A stretch of 64,000 nt of DNA from Chromobacterium alticapitis (GCF_002924365.1 NZ_PQWB01000010.1:1-64000), one strand, 5' to 3'. Shown: positions 46,965 through 56,948, counted from the stretch's first letter. Made by a program: numbers and translations. The notes: generated from the letters alone by a model not told the origin.

Positions 46965-48491
46965 ATGACCATCATCCGCCAGGAAGACTTCATCCAGAGC
47001 ATCGCCGATGCCTTCCAGTACATCAGTTGCTACCACCCGAAAGACTATATCGACGCGCTGTACCAGGCTTACCTGAACGAGGAAAGCACCGCCGCCAAGG
47101 ACGCGATGGCGCAGATTCTGGTCAACAGCCGCATGTGCGCCGAAGGCCAGCGCCCGATCTGCCAGGATACCGGCATCGCCGTGGTGTTCCTGAAAGTGGG
47201 CATGCAAGTGCAATGGGATGCCAAGCTCAGCGTGCAGGAAATGGTCAACGAAGGCGTGCGCCGCGCCTACAACCACCCGGACAACAAGCTGCGCGCCTCC
47301 GTGCTGCGGGACCCGGCCGGCAAGCGCCAGAACACCAAGGACAATACCCCGGCCGTGGTGCACTTCGAGATCGTCGAAGGCAACCAGGTGGACGTGATCT
47401 GCGCGGCCAAGGGCGGCGGTTCCGAGAACAAGTCCAAGATGGTGATGCTGAATCCGTCCGACTCCATTGTCGACTGGGTGCTGAAAACGGTGCCGACCAT
47501 GGGCGCCGGCTGGTGTCCGCCGGGCATCCTCGGCATCGGCATAGGCGGCACGCCGGAAAAGGCCATGCTGCTGGCCAAAGAAAGCCTGATGGACCACGTG
47601 GATATCCACGAACTGAAGGCCAAGGCCGCCGCGGGCGGCGAACTGTCCCGCGTGGAAGCGCTGCGCCTGGAGCTGTTCGAGAAGGTCAACGCGCTGGGCA
47701 TAGGCGCGCAGGGCCTGGGCGGCCTGACCACGGTGCTGGACGTGAAGATTCTGGACTATCCGACCCACGCGGCTTCCTTGCCGGTGGCGCTGATCCCGAA
47801 CTGCGCGGCCACCCGCCACATCCATTTCCATCTGGATGGCAATGGTCCGGCCCATCTGGAACCGCCCAAGCTGGAAGACTGGCCGGACATCACCTATGAC
47901 GCGTCCAACGGCAAGCGCGTGGACCTCGACAACATCACCCGCGAAGAAGTGGCCAGTTGGCAGCCGGGCGACGTGCTGCTGCTGAACGGCAAAATCCTGA
48001 CCGGCCGGGACGCCGCCCACAAGCGCATGATAGACATGCTGAACAAGGGCGAGGCGCTGCCGGTGGATTTCACCAACCGCTTCATTTACTACGTCGGTCC
48101 GGTGGACCCGGTGCGCGACGAAGTGGTCGGCCCGGCCGGCCCGACCACGGCCACCCGCATGGACAAGTTCACGCGCCAGATGCTGGAGCAGACCGGCTTG
48201 CTGGGCATGATAGGCAAGGCCGAGCGCGGCCCGGCGGCCATCGAGGCGATCAAGGACAACAAGGCCGTGTACCTGATGGCCGTAGGCGGTTCCGCCTACC
48301 TGGTGTCCAAGGCGATCAAGGCGTCCAAGGTGGTGGGCTTCGCCGACCTGGGCATGGAGGCGATCTACGAATTCGAGGTCAAGGACATGCCGGTGACGGT
48401 GGCGGTGGACTCCTGTGGCACTTCGGTGCATAACACCGGCCCGGCGGAGTGGCGGGTGAAGATCGGCAAAATTCCGGTCACGCAGGCTTGA
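46965..48491 (+). CDS. fumA: class I fumarate hydratase (iron-sulfur)
   Basis: A 508-residue [4Fe-4S] fumarase of the TCA cycle that interconverts fumarate and malate. Both parts of class I enzymes are fused: the alpha-like N-terminal part (GQRPICQDTGIAVVFLKVG, NPSDSIVDWVLKTVPTMGAGWCPPG) and the beta-like C-terminal part (LNGKILTGRDAAHKRM, YYVGPVDP, VGPAGPTTATRMD). Candidate cluster cysteines are in RPICQDTG, PNCAATRH and PPGILG-adjacent WCPPG. The enzyme is oxygen-sensitive, unlike FumC. The start at ATG 46965 (MTIIRQEDFIQ) fits the family; a 38-codon in-frame extension is not supported. A strong terminator follows. Confidence 0.93.
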   Translation: MTIIRQEDFIQSIADAFQYISCYHPKDYIDALYQAYLNEESTAAKDAMAQILVNSRMCAEGQRPICQDTGIAVVFLKVGMQVQWDAKLSVQEMVNEGVRRAYNHPDNKLRASVLRDPAGKRQNTKDNTPAVVHFEIVEGNQVDVICAAKGGGSENKSKMVMLNPSDSIVDWVLKTVPTMGAGWCPPGILGIGIGGTPEKAMLLAKESLMDHVDIHELKAKAAAGGELSRVEALRLELFEKVNALGIGAQGLGGLTTVLDVKILDYPTHAASLPVALIPNCAATRHIHFHLDGNGPAHLEPPKLEDWPDITYDASNGKRVDLDNITREEVASWQPGDVLLLNGKILTGRDAAHKRMIDMLNKGEALPVDFTNRFIYYVGPVDPVRDEVVGPAGPTTATRMDKFTRQMLEQTGLLGMIGKAERGPAAIEAIKDNKAVYLMAVGGSAYLVSKAIKASKVVGFADLGMEAIYEFEVKDMPVTVAVDSCGTSVHNTGPAEWRVKIGKIPVTQA

Positions 48492-48506
48492 TTGTCAGGT
48501 TTGAGG

Positions 48507-48537
48507 ATGCCGCCCTTGTTGGGCGGCATTTTTTTTG
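48507..48537 (+). terminator. terminator of the fumarase gene
   Basis: ATGCCGCCC / GGGCGGCAT stem with a 5-base loop followed by TTTTTTTT. Confidence 0.95.
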
Positions 48538-48712
48538 CCTGCCAGAGCGAGTGCGGTTCACGGCATGGATGTGAACCGCAAATGTTGTGACCAAGTTGCA
48601 ACCACTTTTGCTTGGCAGAAGAATTTAGATTTTTGTCTTGCAAATCTACCGCTTACGTCATACATACTGAAAATGTTCTCGGCATGGTTTCAGTGGTTTT
48701 ACTTACCGGATT

Positions 48713-49495
48713 ATGAGTATGACGACCAGCTCCGCCACCAGTTTTGGCCTTTACTCGGATGCGCACGCGGGATATCGGCCAGCTTATCCCGAGTCCTTGT
48801 ACAACTGGCTGCTGCCCTTGTGTCCCGGTTACCAGCGGGCCTGGGACTGCGCCACCGGCGGCGGCCAGACCGCCGTGCGTCTGGGCGGGGATTTTGCGCG
48901 GGTGGACGCCACCGACATCAGCAACAAGCAGCTATCCGCGGCCGAGCGGCATGCCCTGGTGTATTACCGCGAGTGTCCGGCCGAGGTGACGCCGTTCGAC
49001 GACGACTGCTTCGATCTGATCTGCGTGTCGCAAGCGCTGCACTGCTTCCATCTGCCGTCGTTCTGGCCGGAGGCGGAGCGCGTGTTGAAGCCGGGGGGGA
49101 TTTTCGCGGCCTGGGGTTACCATCACTGCGTGGTGTCGCCGGAGATAGACAAGGCGTGCCGCGTGCTGTGGTCCATCATTGAACCGTTCTGGTCCAGCCG
49201 CTGCCAGTTGTTGTGGGACGATTTCCGCGGCAGCGGCTGCCCGCTGCCGCTGCTGAAGGCGCCCAGCTTCACCATGCGCGAGGAGTGGACGCTGGACCGC
49301 TTTCTCGCCTTCCTCAACGCCACTTCCGCCAGCCAGCTGTGCAAGCAGGCATTGGGCGAGAGCATCCTGGACGAGGCTTGCCTGCGCATCGCGCGGGCCT
49401 GGGGCAATGGCGGCATGAAGCGTAGCGTGGAGCTGCCGCTGCATCTGCTGGTGGCGCGCAAGGACGCGGCGCCGGCTTTCGCCGGCCGCTATTGA
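48713..49495 (+). CDS. SAM-dependent class I methyltransferase
   Basis: A 260-residue methyltransferase of the Methyltransf_11 type. Motif I is WDCATGGGQTAVRLG (residues about 44-58), the acidic end of beta2 is ARVDATDISNKQL, motif III/IV is FDLICVSQALHCF. The order resembles small-molecule O- or C-methyltransferases of the YcgJ/trans-aconitate type; the substrate is unknown. ATG 48713 and ATG 48719 are both possible; neither has a strong ribosome binding site. Single gene between the fumarase terminator and a convergent operon. Confidence 0.88.
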   Translation: MSMTTSSATSFGLYSDAHAGYRPAYPESLYNWLLPLCPGYQRAWDCATGGGQTAVRLGGDFARVDATDISNKQLSAAERHALVYYRECPAEVTPFDDDCFDLICVSQALHCFHLPSFWPEAERVLKPGGIFAAWGYHHCVVSPEIDKACRVLWSIIEPFWSSRCQLLWDDFRGSGCPLPLLKAPSFTMREEWTLDRFLAFLNATSASQLCKQALGESILDEACLRIARAWGNGGMKRSVELPLHLLVARKDAAPAFAGRY

Positions 49496-49500
49496 TTGAG

Positions 49501-49914
49501 TCAGCGCTGCCGGTCGTATTCCGCCTGCAGGTCGGACAGCAGGATGTTGAGCGCATCCGAAGAGCGGATCAGCTCCATCAGCGAGATGGCCAGCGAGGCG
49601 ATCATGCACAGCAAGCTCGCGCCAAAAGTGATTTCGCCGGTCGCCTGCCAACCGGTGTAGATCTGGAACATCGCCACGCTGCACAGGAACAGGCTGGCGA
49701 TGCCCATGAACTGCATCCATTTGATCAGCGTGATGCGAGTGCGCAGATTGCCTATCTGGCGCAATATCTTCGGATCGTGGCTGTCGCGGTATTCCTCATA
49801 CAGCGTGCGGATGATGCCGGCCAGGCCGAGAAAGCGGTTGGTGTAGGCCAGCAGCAGAAGGGAGACGGCGGGAAACAGCAGGGCCGGGGTGGCCAGGTTC
49901 AGTGCGGAGTGCAT
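49501..49914 (-). CDS. DUF2721 membrane protein
   Basis: A 137-residue protein with three hydrophobic segments (ALLFPAVSLLLLAYTNRFLGL, FMGIASLFLCSVAMFQIYTG, FGASLLCMIASLAISLMEL) and a conserved ISxxMELxRSxxAL-like end, characteristic of DUF2721. Function is unknown in the family. Its ATG overlaps the stop of the upstream L,D-transpeptidase gene (TGATG), so it belongs to the tadA-ldt-DUF2721 operon. Confidence 0.82.
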   Translation of the reverse strand: MHSALNLATPALLFPAVSLLLLAYTNRFLGLAGIIRTLYEEYRDSHDPKILRQIGNLRTRITLIKWMQFMGIASLFLCSVAMFQIYTGWQATGEITFGASLLCMIASLAISLMELIRSSDALNILLSDLQAEYDRQR

Positions 49915-50540
49915 CAGGAGTTCTCGTCTATCCATACATCGATGCCGGCGGGCGCGGCATCGAACAGTTCAATCACATCGCGGTTTTTCATGCGGACGCA
50001 GCCCAGCGAGCTGGGGCGGCCCCATGGTACATGATCTCCGGCGCCGTGGATGTAGATGGCGCGGTCGTAGCTGTCGACATCGCCGCCCTGGTTCAGGCCG
50101 GGCTGCTGGCCGCACAGCCATAGGATGCGGCTCAGTATCCAGTCCTTGTTCGGGTATTGGGCGTGCAGTTCCGGCGTGTATTTCCACGGCGTGACCTGGC
50201 GGCGGACGATGATGGTGTTTTCCGCCGCGCCGCCGCCGATTTTTTCGCACACGGAGTGCCAGCCGCGCGGCGTCTGGTAGCTGCCCGTGGCCTCGCCAAC
50301 GCCGTTTTTCGCCGTTGACACCGCGTATTCGCGCTGTATCCGGCCCCAGCCGTCCAGCAGCCGCAGCGTTTGCGATTTCACCGCCACCCAGATCCACGGC
50401 GCGCCGTAATGGCGGGCGTTGGGGTGGGTGGCTTGCAGCGGGGCGTCGCTTTCGGCGCGCAAGAGCCAGGCGGCGTCTTCCACGGCGGCCTGGCTGGGCA
50501 GGGCGAGGCCGGCGAGCACAAGAAAGAGGGCGCTGCGCAT
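49914..50540 (-). CDS. L,D-transpeptidase (YkuD domain), exported
   Basis: A 208-residue protein with a signal peptide (about 1-18, LVLAGLALPSQA). The YkuD catalytic motif is complete: HGAGDHVPWGRPSSLGCVRM with the catalytic Cys and the upstream His. It probably makes 3-3 cross-links in peptidoglycan or anchors proteins to it. GGGAG lies five bases before ATG 50540. Second gene of an operon after tadA, with a one-base gap. Confidence 0.9.
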   Translation of the reverse strand: MRSALFLVLAGLALPSQAAVEDAAWLLRAESDAPLQATHPNARHYGAPWIWVAVKSQTLRLLDGWGRIQREYAVSTAKNGVGEATGSYQTPRGWHSVCEKIGGGAAENTIIVRRQVTPWKYTPELHAQYPNKDWILSRILWLCGQQPGLNQGGDVDSYDRAIYIHGAGDHVPWGRPSSLGCVRMKNRDVIELFDAAPAGIDVWIDENS

Positions 50541-50541
50541 G

Positions 50542-51303
<762 letters not shown>

Positions 51304-51456
51304 TTATTATCGCGCGTTTGGCGATGGCGGCCAAACCTGTTCCGCGCGGCTGGAGCCAGCTTCCAGATTGCGTTCTCATTTCATGAAATTGCGCCGATCG
51401 GCATAAAGATTTTTATTAAATGGCCGATAGGGTTGGAAAAGAGCAGAAAGAATTCC

Positions 51457-52440
51457 ATGTCCGTGATTTCATCCCAGCCAGCCACCTCCGCGCTGGAGGC
51501 GTGGCTGCGGCGCCTCCCTCCATCCCAGCCATCCCATCCCGAGCTTTCCACCGCAGACGCCAGCGCGGCGCCGGGCGCGCCGCCTGCTCGGCTGCCCGCG
51601 GGGAACGGCGATTTGCAGCAGTCGCTGAACCAAGGGTGGCAGGATTACATGAGCAAACTGCGTGTGAATCTGAATCAGCCGGTCAAGCAGCAAAGCAAGG
51701 AAGCCGACGCGATGCAGAAGCAGCTGCTCAAGCGAAGAGTGGACTCCTTGCGTCAGATGATGTTGATGACGCATGACAAGGCCAGCCTGCGCGCCTTGGC
51801 CGGCGAACTGGCGTGCCTGGCGCGCGAGCTCAAGGAGCTGGTCACCAGCATGAGCCGCAATGCGGCCGACGATCCGCAGGCCGTCGGCTTGGCGGCTGGC
51901 GGCGGCGCGAGCGCCGCGGATGGAGCGGCTTCCACGCAAGCGGGCGATGAGGGGGAGGCGGCTTCCACGCCGTCGGCGGATGACGCCGGGTCTGCCGCAT
52001 CGGCGGCGGACGCTCCATCAGGAAGCGGCGTCGCGGCGCAAGACGGCTCGGTTGGGGCGGAGCAGGGGGCGGATGGTGGCCAGCGGCAGACGGAGGCGGC
52101 CGCCGCCGCCGCCGCGAATCCGCAAGCGGCTTTAAGCAGCATGCTGGCCAAAGGCAATCCCGTGGCCGGCGATCCGGACATCCAGGAGATGCAGCAAACC
52201 TTGAAGATGGTGCAGGCCTTCATCAAGCAGATGGCCCAACAGCTGCGGGCGCAGGAGAAGGACAAGGAGCGGCAGTTGCAGGATGACATGCGGTCTGCGG
52301 ACAAGGCGTTGCAGGATGTGGACAAGATATTGAAAGGCGGGCCGGAAGCCTTGGCGGCGATGGGGGAATCGCCGGTCAGCGTCAGTGTCCAGGGTGGCGG
52401 CGAGGCTGCGGCGTCAGCGGGGCCGCAGGCGGCGGAGTAA
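51457..52440 (+). CDS. hypothetical Ala-rich coiled-coil protein, 327 aa
   Basis: I do not recognise this protein. The N terminus has a short LEAWLRRLPPSQPSHPE segment. Residues about 60-135 are predicted helical and charged (LQQSLNQGWQDYMSKLRVNLNQ, QMMLMTHDKASLRALAGELACLARELKELV), residues about 135-220 are low-complexity Ala/Gly/Ser/Asp, and residues about 225-290 form another helix (MQQTLKMVQAFIKQMAQQLRAQEKDKERQLQDDM). There is no signal peptide or membrane helix. The pattern of two coils and a flexible linker recalls secreted effector or flagellar accessory proteins, but nothing nearby supports that. The 3' end overlaps the convergent yqjK gene by 27 bases. Confidence 0.75.
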   Translation: MSVISSQPATSALEAWLRRLPPSQPSHPELSTADASAAPGAPPARLPAGNGDLQQSLNQGWQDYMSKLRVNLNQPVKQQSKEADAMQKQLLKRRVDSLRQMMLMTHDKASLRALAGELACLARELKELVTSMSRNAADDPQAVGLAAGGGASAADGAASTQAGDEGEAASTPSADDAGSAASAADAPSGSGVAAQDGSVGAEQGADGGQRQTEAAAAAAANPQAALSSMLAKGNPVAGDPDIQEMQQTLKMVQAFIKQMAQQLRAQEKDKERQLQDDMRSADKALQDVDKILKGGPEALAAMGESPVSVSVQGGGEAAASAGPQAAE

Positions 52441-52686
52441 GCGCCAGACTGTCCAGAGCGTGGAGCCGCCTTTCAGCCAGCGGCTCAGCTTTCCCTCGGG
52501 CAACAGCTTGCCCAACCATCCCAACAGCGAGCCGGCGCCGCCGGCATCGCGCCATAGCGCGAAACCTTGGCCGGACCAGCGCAGCGGCTCGAGCAAGCGC
52601 TGTTGCTCCAGCCTGAGCTTGACGCGCAGCGCTTCGCCCTTCATCACCAGCAACTGCTTTTTCATGGCGCGGTCTTGCGGCGTCAC
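52414..52686 (-). CDS. yqjK: YqjK-like protein
   Basis: A 90-residue basic protein from GTG 52686 (or 83 residues from ATG 52665). MKKQLLVMKGEALRVKLRLEQQRLLEPLRW and the C-terminal STLWTVWRLLRRLRPR resemble E. coli YqjK, the third member of the yqjDEK cluster. GTG overlaps the yqjE stop (GTGA). The function is unknown; the protein may associate with the membrane through its C-terminal helix. Confidence 0.75.
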   Translation of the reverse strand: MTPQDRAMKKQLLVMKGEALRVKLRLEQQRLLEPLRWSGQGFALWRDAGGAGSLLGWLGKLLPEGKLSRWLKGGSTLWTVWRLLRRLRPR

Positions 52687-53075
52687 GGACTGTTTCCCCC
52701 CGGTCCCAGCGCCGCCCAGTCCTTGCGCACTTCCTCCAGCGTGGAGGAGAACGGCGCGGGCTGTTCGCGCAGTCTGCGCCGCAAGTTCAGCATCACGGCC
52801 GCGCCGCCGGCGCAGAACAGCAAGGCCAGCGCGGCCATCACGGCTAGCCGCCAGGGCGCCGGAGTCAGCGCCCACAGGGCCAGCACCAGCGCCATCAGGC
52901 CGCAGCCGAGCAAGATCAGCCCCAGCATGCCCAGCAGCAGATTGCCAATGGCCTCGTCTTTGAGCTCCTGCGCTTCCAGCGAAGCCAGTTCGGCGCGGGT
53001 CAGCAGCAACGACGCCACCCCGCCGGCGAAGGAACGCAGGGAGCCGGGACGAGGCGGGCGAGCGGTTTCGAACAT
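52683..53075 (-). CDS. yqjE: YqjE-like membrane protein (phage holin family)
   Basis: A 130-residue protein with two central membrane helices (LLLGMLGLILLGCGLMALVLALWAL and LAVMAALALLFCAGGAAVML) and an N-terminal amphipathic segment RSFAGGVASLLLTRAELASLEAQE. The family is called holin-like, but in yqjDEK it is a stress-induced inner-membrane protein. Its ATG overlaps the yqjD stop (TGATG). Confidence 0.87.
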   Translation of the reverse strand: MFETARPPRPGSLRSFAGGVASLLLTRAELASLEAQELKDEAIGNLLLGMLGLILLGCGLMALVLALWALTPAPWRLAVMAALALLFCAGGAAVMLNLRRRLREQPAPFSSTLEEVRKDWAALGPGGNSP

Positions 53076-53389
53076 CAGCGGCGGGAGACCAGCATGCCCA
53101 GCAGGAAGCCGACGCCGGCGGCGATGCCGATGGACTTCCACGGATTTTCATGCACGTATTCGTCGGTGGCCTTGGCCGCCTCCTTGGCCTTGCCCACCAC
53201 GGCGACCTCGGCTTCGCGCAGCTTGGCCTTGGCGCTGCCCAGCTTTTCGCTCAGGCGTTTGCGCAGTTCCTTGCTGTGAGCGCTGCCGTCGTCGGCAGTG
53301 GCGTCTATCAGTTCTTCTGTGCTGGCCAATACTTGGCGTACGTCATCCAGCAGCTGTTCTTTTTCCTTGGCGATGGCGGCATTGGACAT
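53075..53389 (-). CDS. yqjD: YqjD/ElaB (DUF883) family inner-membrane ribosome-binding protein
   Basis: A 104-residue protein: a helical N-terminal part (EKEQLLDDVRQVLASTEELIDATADD, LRKRLSEKLGSAKAKLREAE) and the diagnostic C terminus DEYVHENPWKSIGIAAGVGFLLGMLVSRR. In E. coli YqjD tethers ribosomes to the membrane in stationary phase. AGGAGG (minus strand, near 53397) precedes ATG 53389. First gene of yqjD-yqjE-yqjK. Confidence 0.93.
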   Translation of the reverse strand: MSNAAIAKEKEQLLDDVRQVLASTEELIDATADDGSAHSKELRKRLSEKLGSAKAKLREAEVAVVGKAKEAAKATDEYVHENPWKSIGIAAGVGFLLGMLVSRR

Positions 53390-53511
53390 GGCGACCTCCT
53401 GGCAATGATGAAAGAAGACAACTCGAAACGCTGACGCGGCGCGCGATGCGGAGCCGCTCAGGCCAAGCTAACAGGCCGGCGCGGCCGCGTCAAACCGCTG
53501 CGGCAAACGTT

Positions 53512-54816
53512 TCATCCACGCTGGTAGAGCGCTTCATCCAGCGATGGTTCCCGTTGCGCGCGCGCGGCGCGGCCGCATAGCAGCCCTACCGCGGCCACCA
53601 GGGCGCAGTACATCACGCAGACCCAGGGGCTCCACGGCATGGCGGCGATCAGCAGCAGCGGCGTGACGCTGGCCCAGATCGAATAGGCGATGTTGTAGGT
53701 GAAGGAAATGCCGGACACGCGGACATCGGCCGGGAACATGCTCACCATGATGGACGGGACCACGCCGACGATGCCGCAACACAGGCCGGCGAAGGCATAG
53801 GCCAGTCCCGGCCAGGCCCAGCCGCCTATCAGGCTGGCGTATAGCGCGGCCACGCCTAGCGGCAGCAGCAGGCTGTACAGGATCAGGCTGCGGCGCTGGC
53901 CGATGCGGTCGCAGATGCGGCCGGCGATGACGCAGCCTATGTTCAGAAACACGATGCCGACGCTGCTCAGGGCGAAGGCGCGATCGGCATGCATGCCGAA
54001 GCGTTGCTGCAGCAGCGTGGGCGTCACCACCACCAGCACTACTACGGCAGACGTCAGCACGCAGGTCAGCGCCGCGGCTGGCAGCAGCGCGGCTTTGTGC
54101 CGGCGCAGCACGGCCAGCAGCGGATATTCGGCTTGCTCGGTCCGGCGTTCGCTCATGGCCAAGAACACAGGCGTTTCGGCCAGCCAGCGCCGCAGCCAGA
54201 CGCCGAGCAGGCCGAAGGGGCCGCCCAGCAGGAAGGGAATGCGCCAACCGTAGTCCAGCATTTCCTGCGGCGACAGGGCGCGCGCCAGGAAGGTGGCGGT
54301 CAGCGCGCCCAGCAGGTAGCCGAAGGTGAGACCGGCTTGCAGCACGCCCAGCGCGTAGCCGCGATGGCGGGGCGGGGCATGCTCGGCGACGAAGGACCAG
54401 GCGCTGGGCACCTCGCCGCCGACCGCCGCGCCTTGCAGGATGCGCAGGGTCAACAGAATCAGCGGGGCGAGGATGCCGATGTCGGCATAGGTGGGCATCA
54501 AGCCTATCAGCAGGCAGGGACCGGCCATCAGCAGGATGGTCAGGCTGAACACCTGCTTGCGGCCCAGCCGGTCTGCGAAGTGCGCCATCAGGATGCCGCC
54601 GAGCGGCCGCGCCAGGTAGCCGGTGGCGAAGATGCCGAAGGTCTGCAGCAGGCGCAGCCATTCCGGCATGGCAGGCGGAAAGAACAGCTTGCTCAGCGTG
54701 GTGGCGAAGAAGGCGAAAATGATGAAATCGTAGATTTCCAGCGCGCCGCCCAGCGCGGCCAGACCCAGGGTTTTGTAGTCTGCGCGATTGAGAGGGGCGG
54801 ATTGTTGATCGGTCAT
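53512..54816 (-). CDS. MFS transporter of the metabolite:H+ symporter (MHS) type
   Basis: A 434-residue transporter with twelve helices. ALGGALEIYDFIIFAFFATTLSKLFFP and GYLARPLGGILMAHFADRLGRKQVF are typical of the ProP/ShiA/citrate-type MHS group, and RGYALGVLQAGLTFGYLLGAL and GRICDRIGQRRSLIL mark the repeat motifs. The substrate is likely an organic acid or osmolyte. The start is uncertain: ATG 54816 (MTDQQSAP), ATG 54825 or ATG 54882 are in frame and none has a good ribosome binding site. It follows mutL on the same strand with a 166-base gap. Confidence 0.9.
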   Translation of the reverse strand: MTDQQSAPLNRADYKTLGLAALGGALEIYDFIIFAFFATTLSKLFFPPAMPEWLRLLQTFGIFATGYLARPLGGILMAHFADRLGRKQVFSLTILLMAGPCLLIGLMPTYADIGILAPLILLTLRILQGAAVGGEVPSAWSFVAEHAPPRHRGYALGVLQAGLTFGYLLGALTATFLARALSPQEMLDYGWRIPFLLGGPFGLLGVWLRRWLAETPVFLAMSERRTEQAEYPLLAVLRRHKAALLPAAALTCVLTSAVVVLVVVTPTLLQQRFGMHADRAFALSSVGIVFLNIGCVIAGRICDRIGQRRSLILYSLLLPLGVAALYASLIGGWAWPGLAYAFAGLCCGIVGVVPSIMVSMFPADVRVSGISFTYNIAYSIWASVTPLLLIAAMPWSPWVCVMYCALVAAVGLLCGRAARAQREPSLDEALYQRG

Positions 54817-54883
54817 GGTTTGCATGCTGTACCCGGAGATGACAGGTTTGCCTTGGCGGCGAATGATCAGGGACGTTTTCATG

Positions 54884-54909
54884 CCTGCCGGTTGGCATGC
54901 CGGCAGGCG
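54884..54909. other. hairpin between mutL and the MFS gene
   Basis: GCCTGCCGG / CCGGCAGGC, a perfect 9-bp stem with 8-base loop. On the mutL strand it is 74 bases after the stop and has no T tract; it may be a weak terminator or a leader structure of the MFS gene. Confidence 0.5.
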
Positions 54910-54982
54910 CATGGAATCAAGTATACTTCATTGTCATTATTTTGTTGCTTGCGGCATGCTGTTTCAGGGTGGCTGCGGCGGC

Positions 54983-56896
54983 CTATTGCCCGCGCATGAA
55001 CAGCTTGTCCAGATCGCGCAAGGTCAGCCGGGTCCAGGTGGGGCGGCCGTGGTTGCATTGGCCGGAGCGCTCTGTCGCCTCCATGTCGCGCAATAGCGCG
55101 TTCATTTCCGGCAAAGTCAGCTGGCGATTGGCGCGCACCGCGCCGTGGCAGGCCATGGTGGCCAATAGTTCGTTGCGGCGCTCGGTCAGCACCTGGCTGA
55201 GGCCGAATTCGCGCACGTCCTTCAGCACCGCGCGCGCCAGTTCCACCGGGTCGCCGTCCTTCAGCCATACCGGCACACCGCGCACGGCGATCTGGGTGGG
55301 CGACAGCGGCGCCAACTCCACGCCCAGCTTTTTCATCTCTTCGCCATGCTCGTGGGCGGTGGCCACTTCCATGCGGTCGGCGGCGAACGATACCGGTAGC
55401 AGCAAGGGCTGCAGCGGGATGGAATCGGATTCCAGCGCCGTTTTCAGCCGTTCGTAGACGATGCGCTCATGCGCCGCGTGCATGTCCACCAGGATCAAGC
55501 CTTCGGCGCACTGGCTGAGGATGTAGACGCCGTGCAGCTGAGCCAGCGCGAAGCCCAGCGGCGGGATGCCGTTTTCGTCGTGCGCCGGCATGGCGAGCAC
55601 GGCCGGATGGGGCAGCGGCGCGGCGGGGGAGGGCATCGCCAGTTCGGGATTGTTCAGCGTCCGTTCTTCTTCGCGCAGGCCGCCGAACATTTTGTCGTAG
55701 ACGCCCACCGCCTCGCGCGCCACGTTCAGCGGGATGGATTGCTGCTGGTAGCGGAAGGGTTGCGCGCCGGGCGATGCCGGACGCGGAGTGGCGGCGGACG
55801 ACGCGCTGCTGAACAGCGAGGCTGATTCGCCTCGGCTCAGTCCAATTGCCGCGCCTGTTGTCGCAGCCGGCTCGGCGCCCTCCACCTGCACCGTGGGCGC
55901 GGCGCCGGCGGTAGTGCCGGCCAGCGCCTTGTGCACGCTGTGGAACAGGAACTGGTGCACGGCCTGGCTTTCCCTGAACCGCACCTCGATCTTGGTCGGA
56001 TGCACATTGACGTCCACGCCGGATGGCTCCAGCGTGAAGAACAGCGCGTAGGCTGGATGGCGGTCGTGGTGCAGCACGTCGCGGTAGGCCTGGCGCAGCG
56101 CGTGCTGGGCGGTCTTGTCGCGCACGAAGCGGCCGTTGACGTAGAAGTACTGGGCGTCGCGGCTGGCTTTGGAATACGTGGGCGAGGCGACGAAGCCCGT
56201 CAGCGCGAGCGGGCCGGCCTGGCTGTCTAGCGGGATGGCGGCGGCGACGAAGTCTTTGCCCAGCAGCGCGGCCACGCGGTCCTCGGCGCTTTGCGAGGGC
56301 AGCCGCCACGCCACCTTGCCGTTGTGGCGCAGCAGGAACTCCACCTCCGGGTACGCCAGCGCGATGCGCTCGAACGTGGCCGCGCAATGGGCGTATTCGG
56401 TGTTCTCGCTTTTCAGGAATTTGCGCCGCGCCGGGGTGTTGAAATACAGGTCCACCACTTCCACGCTGGTGCCATGCGGATGCGCGGCTGGCTCCACCGG
56501 GTGCAAGGTGCCGTCTATCGCGATGATCTGGTGGGCGTGCTCGGCGTCTTGCGGCCGGCTCACCAGCGTCAGCCGGGAAACCGACGCCACGCTGGCCAGG
56601 CCTTCGCCGCGGAAGCCCAAGGTCGCCACCGATTCCAGATCGTCCAGCGAGGCGATCTTGCTGGTGGCGTGGCGGTCCAGCGCCAGCGGCAGGTCTTCCG
56701 CCGCGATGCCGCCGCCGTTGTCCGTCACCCGGATCAGCTTGATGCCGCCCTGGGCCAGGTCCACGCTGATGCGCGTCGAGCCGGCGTCCAGGCTGTTTTC
56801 CAGCATTTCCTTCAGCGCGGAGGCGGGGCGTTCCACCACTTCGCCGGCGGCGATCTGGTTGACGAGGTGGTCGGGCAGGCGTTGGATGCGTGTCAT
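54983..56896 (-). CDS. mutL: DNA mismatch repair protein MutL
   Basis: A 637-residue GHKL ATPase. The N-terminal motifs are complete: LVNQIAAGEVVERPASALKEMLENSLDAGST, DNGGGI, RHATSKI and GFRGEGLASV. The linker (about 340-450) is Ala/Pro-rich. The C-terminal dimerisation domain (about 455-637) has QCAEGLILVDMHAAHERIVYER and CHGAVRANRQLTLPEMNALL, with GQCNHGRPTW near the end. The endonuclease motif DQHA(X)2E(X)4E is modified here to DMHAAHERIVYE, so whether it nicks DNA is open; species with MutH lack it. Flanked by dedA upstream and the MFS gene downstream on the same strand. Confidence 0.96.
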   Translation of the reverse strand: MTRIQRLPDHLVNQIAAGEVVERPASALKEMLENSLDAGSTRISVDLAQGGIKLIRVTDNGGGIAAEDLPLALDRHATSKIASLDDLESVATLGFRGEGLASVASVSRLTLVSRPQDAEHAHQIIAIDGTLHPVEPAAHPHGTSVEVVDLYFNTPARRKFLKSENTEYAHCAATFERIALAYPEVEFLLRHNGKVAWRLPSQSAEDRVAALLGKDFVAAAIPLDSQAGPLALTGFVASPTYSKASRDAQYFYVNGRFVRDKTAQHALRQAYRDVLHHDRHPAYALFFTLEPSGVDVNVHPTKIEVRFRESQAVHQFLFHSVHKALAGTTAGAAPTVQVEGAEPAATTGAAIGLSRGESASLFSSASSAATPRPASPGAQPFRYQQQSIPLNVAREAVGVYDKMFGGLREEERTLNNPELAMPSPAAPLPHPAVLAMPAHDENGIPPLGFALAQLHGVYILSQCAEGLILVDMHAAHERIVYERLKTALESDSIPLQPLLLPVSFAADRMEVATAHEHGEEMKKLGVELAPLSPTQIAVRGVPVWLKDGDPVELARAVLKDVREFGLSQVLTERRNELLATMACHGAVRANRQLTLPEMNALLRDMEATERSGQCNHGRPTWTRLTLRDLDKLFMRGQ

Positions 56897-56927
56897 GGGC
56901 GGCGAGAGCTAGGGGCTGAAAACGAAC

Positions 56928-56948
56928 AAGGCCGCGCGGAGCGGCCTT
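56928..56948 (-). terminator. terminator of dedA
   Basis: AAGGCCGC / GCGGCCTT stem with 5-base loop, followed on the minus strand by TTGTTCGTTTTC, just after the dedA stop. Confidence 0.75.
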
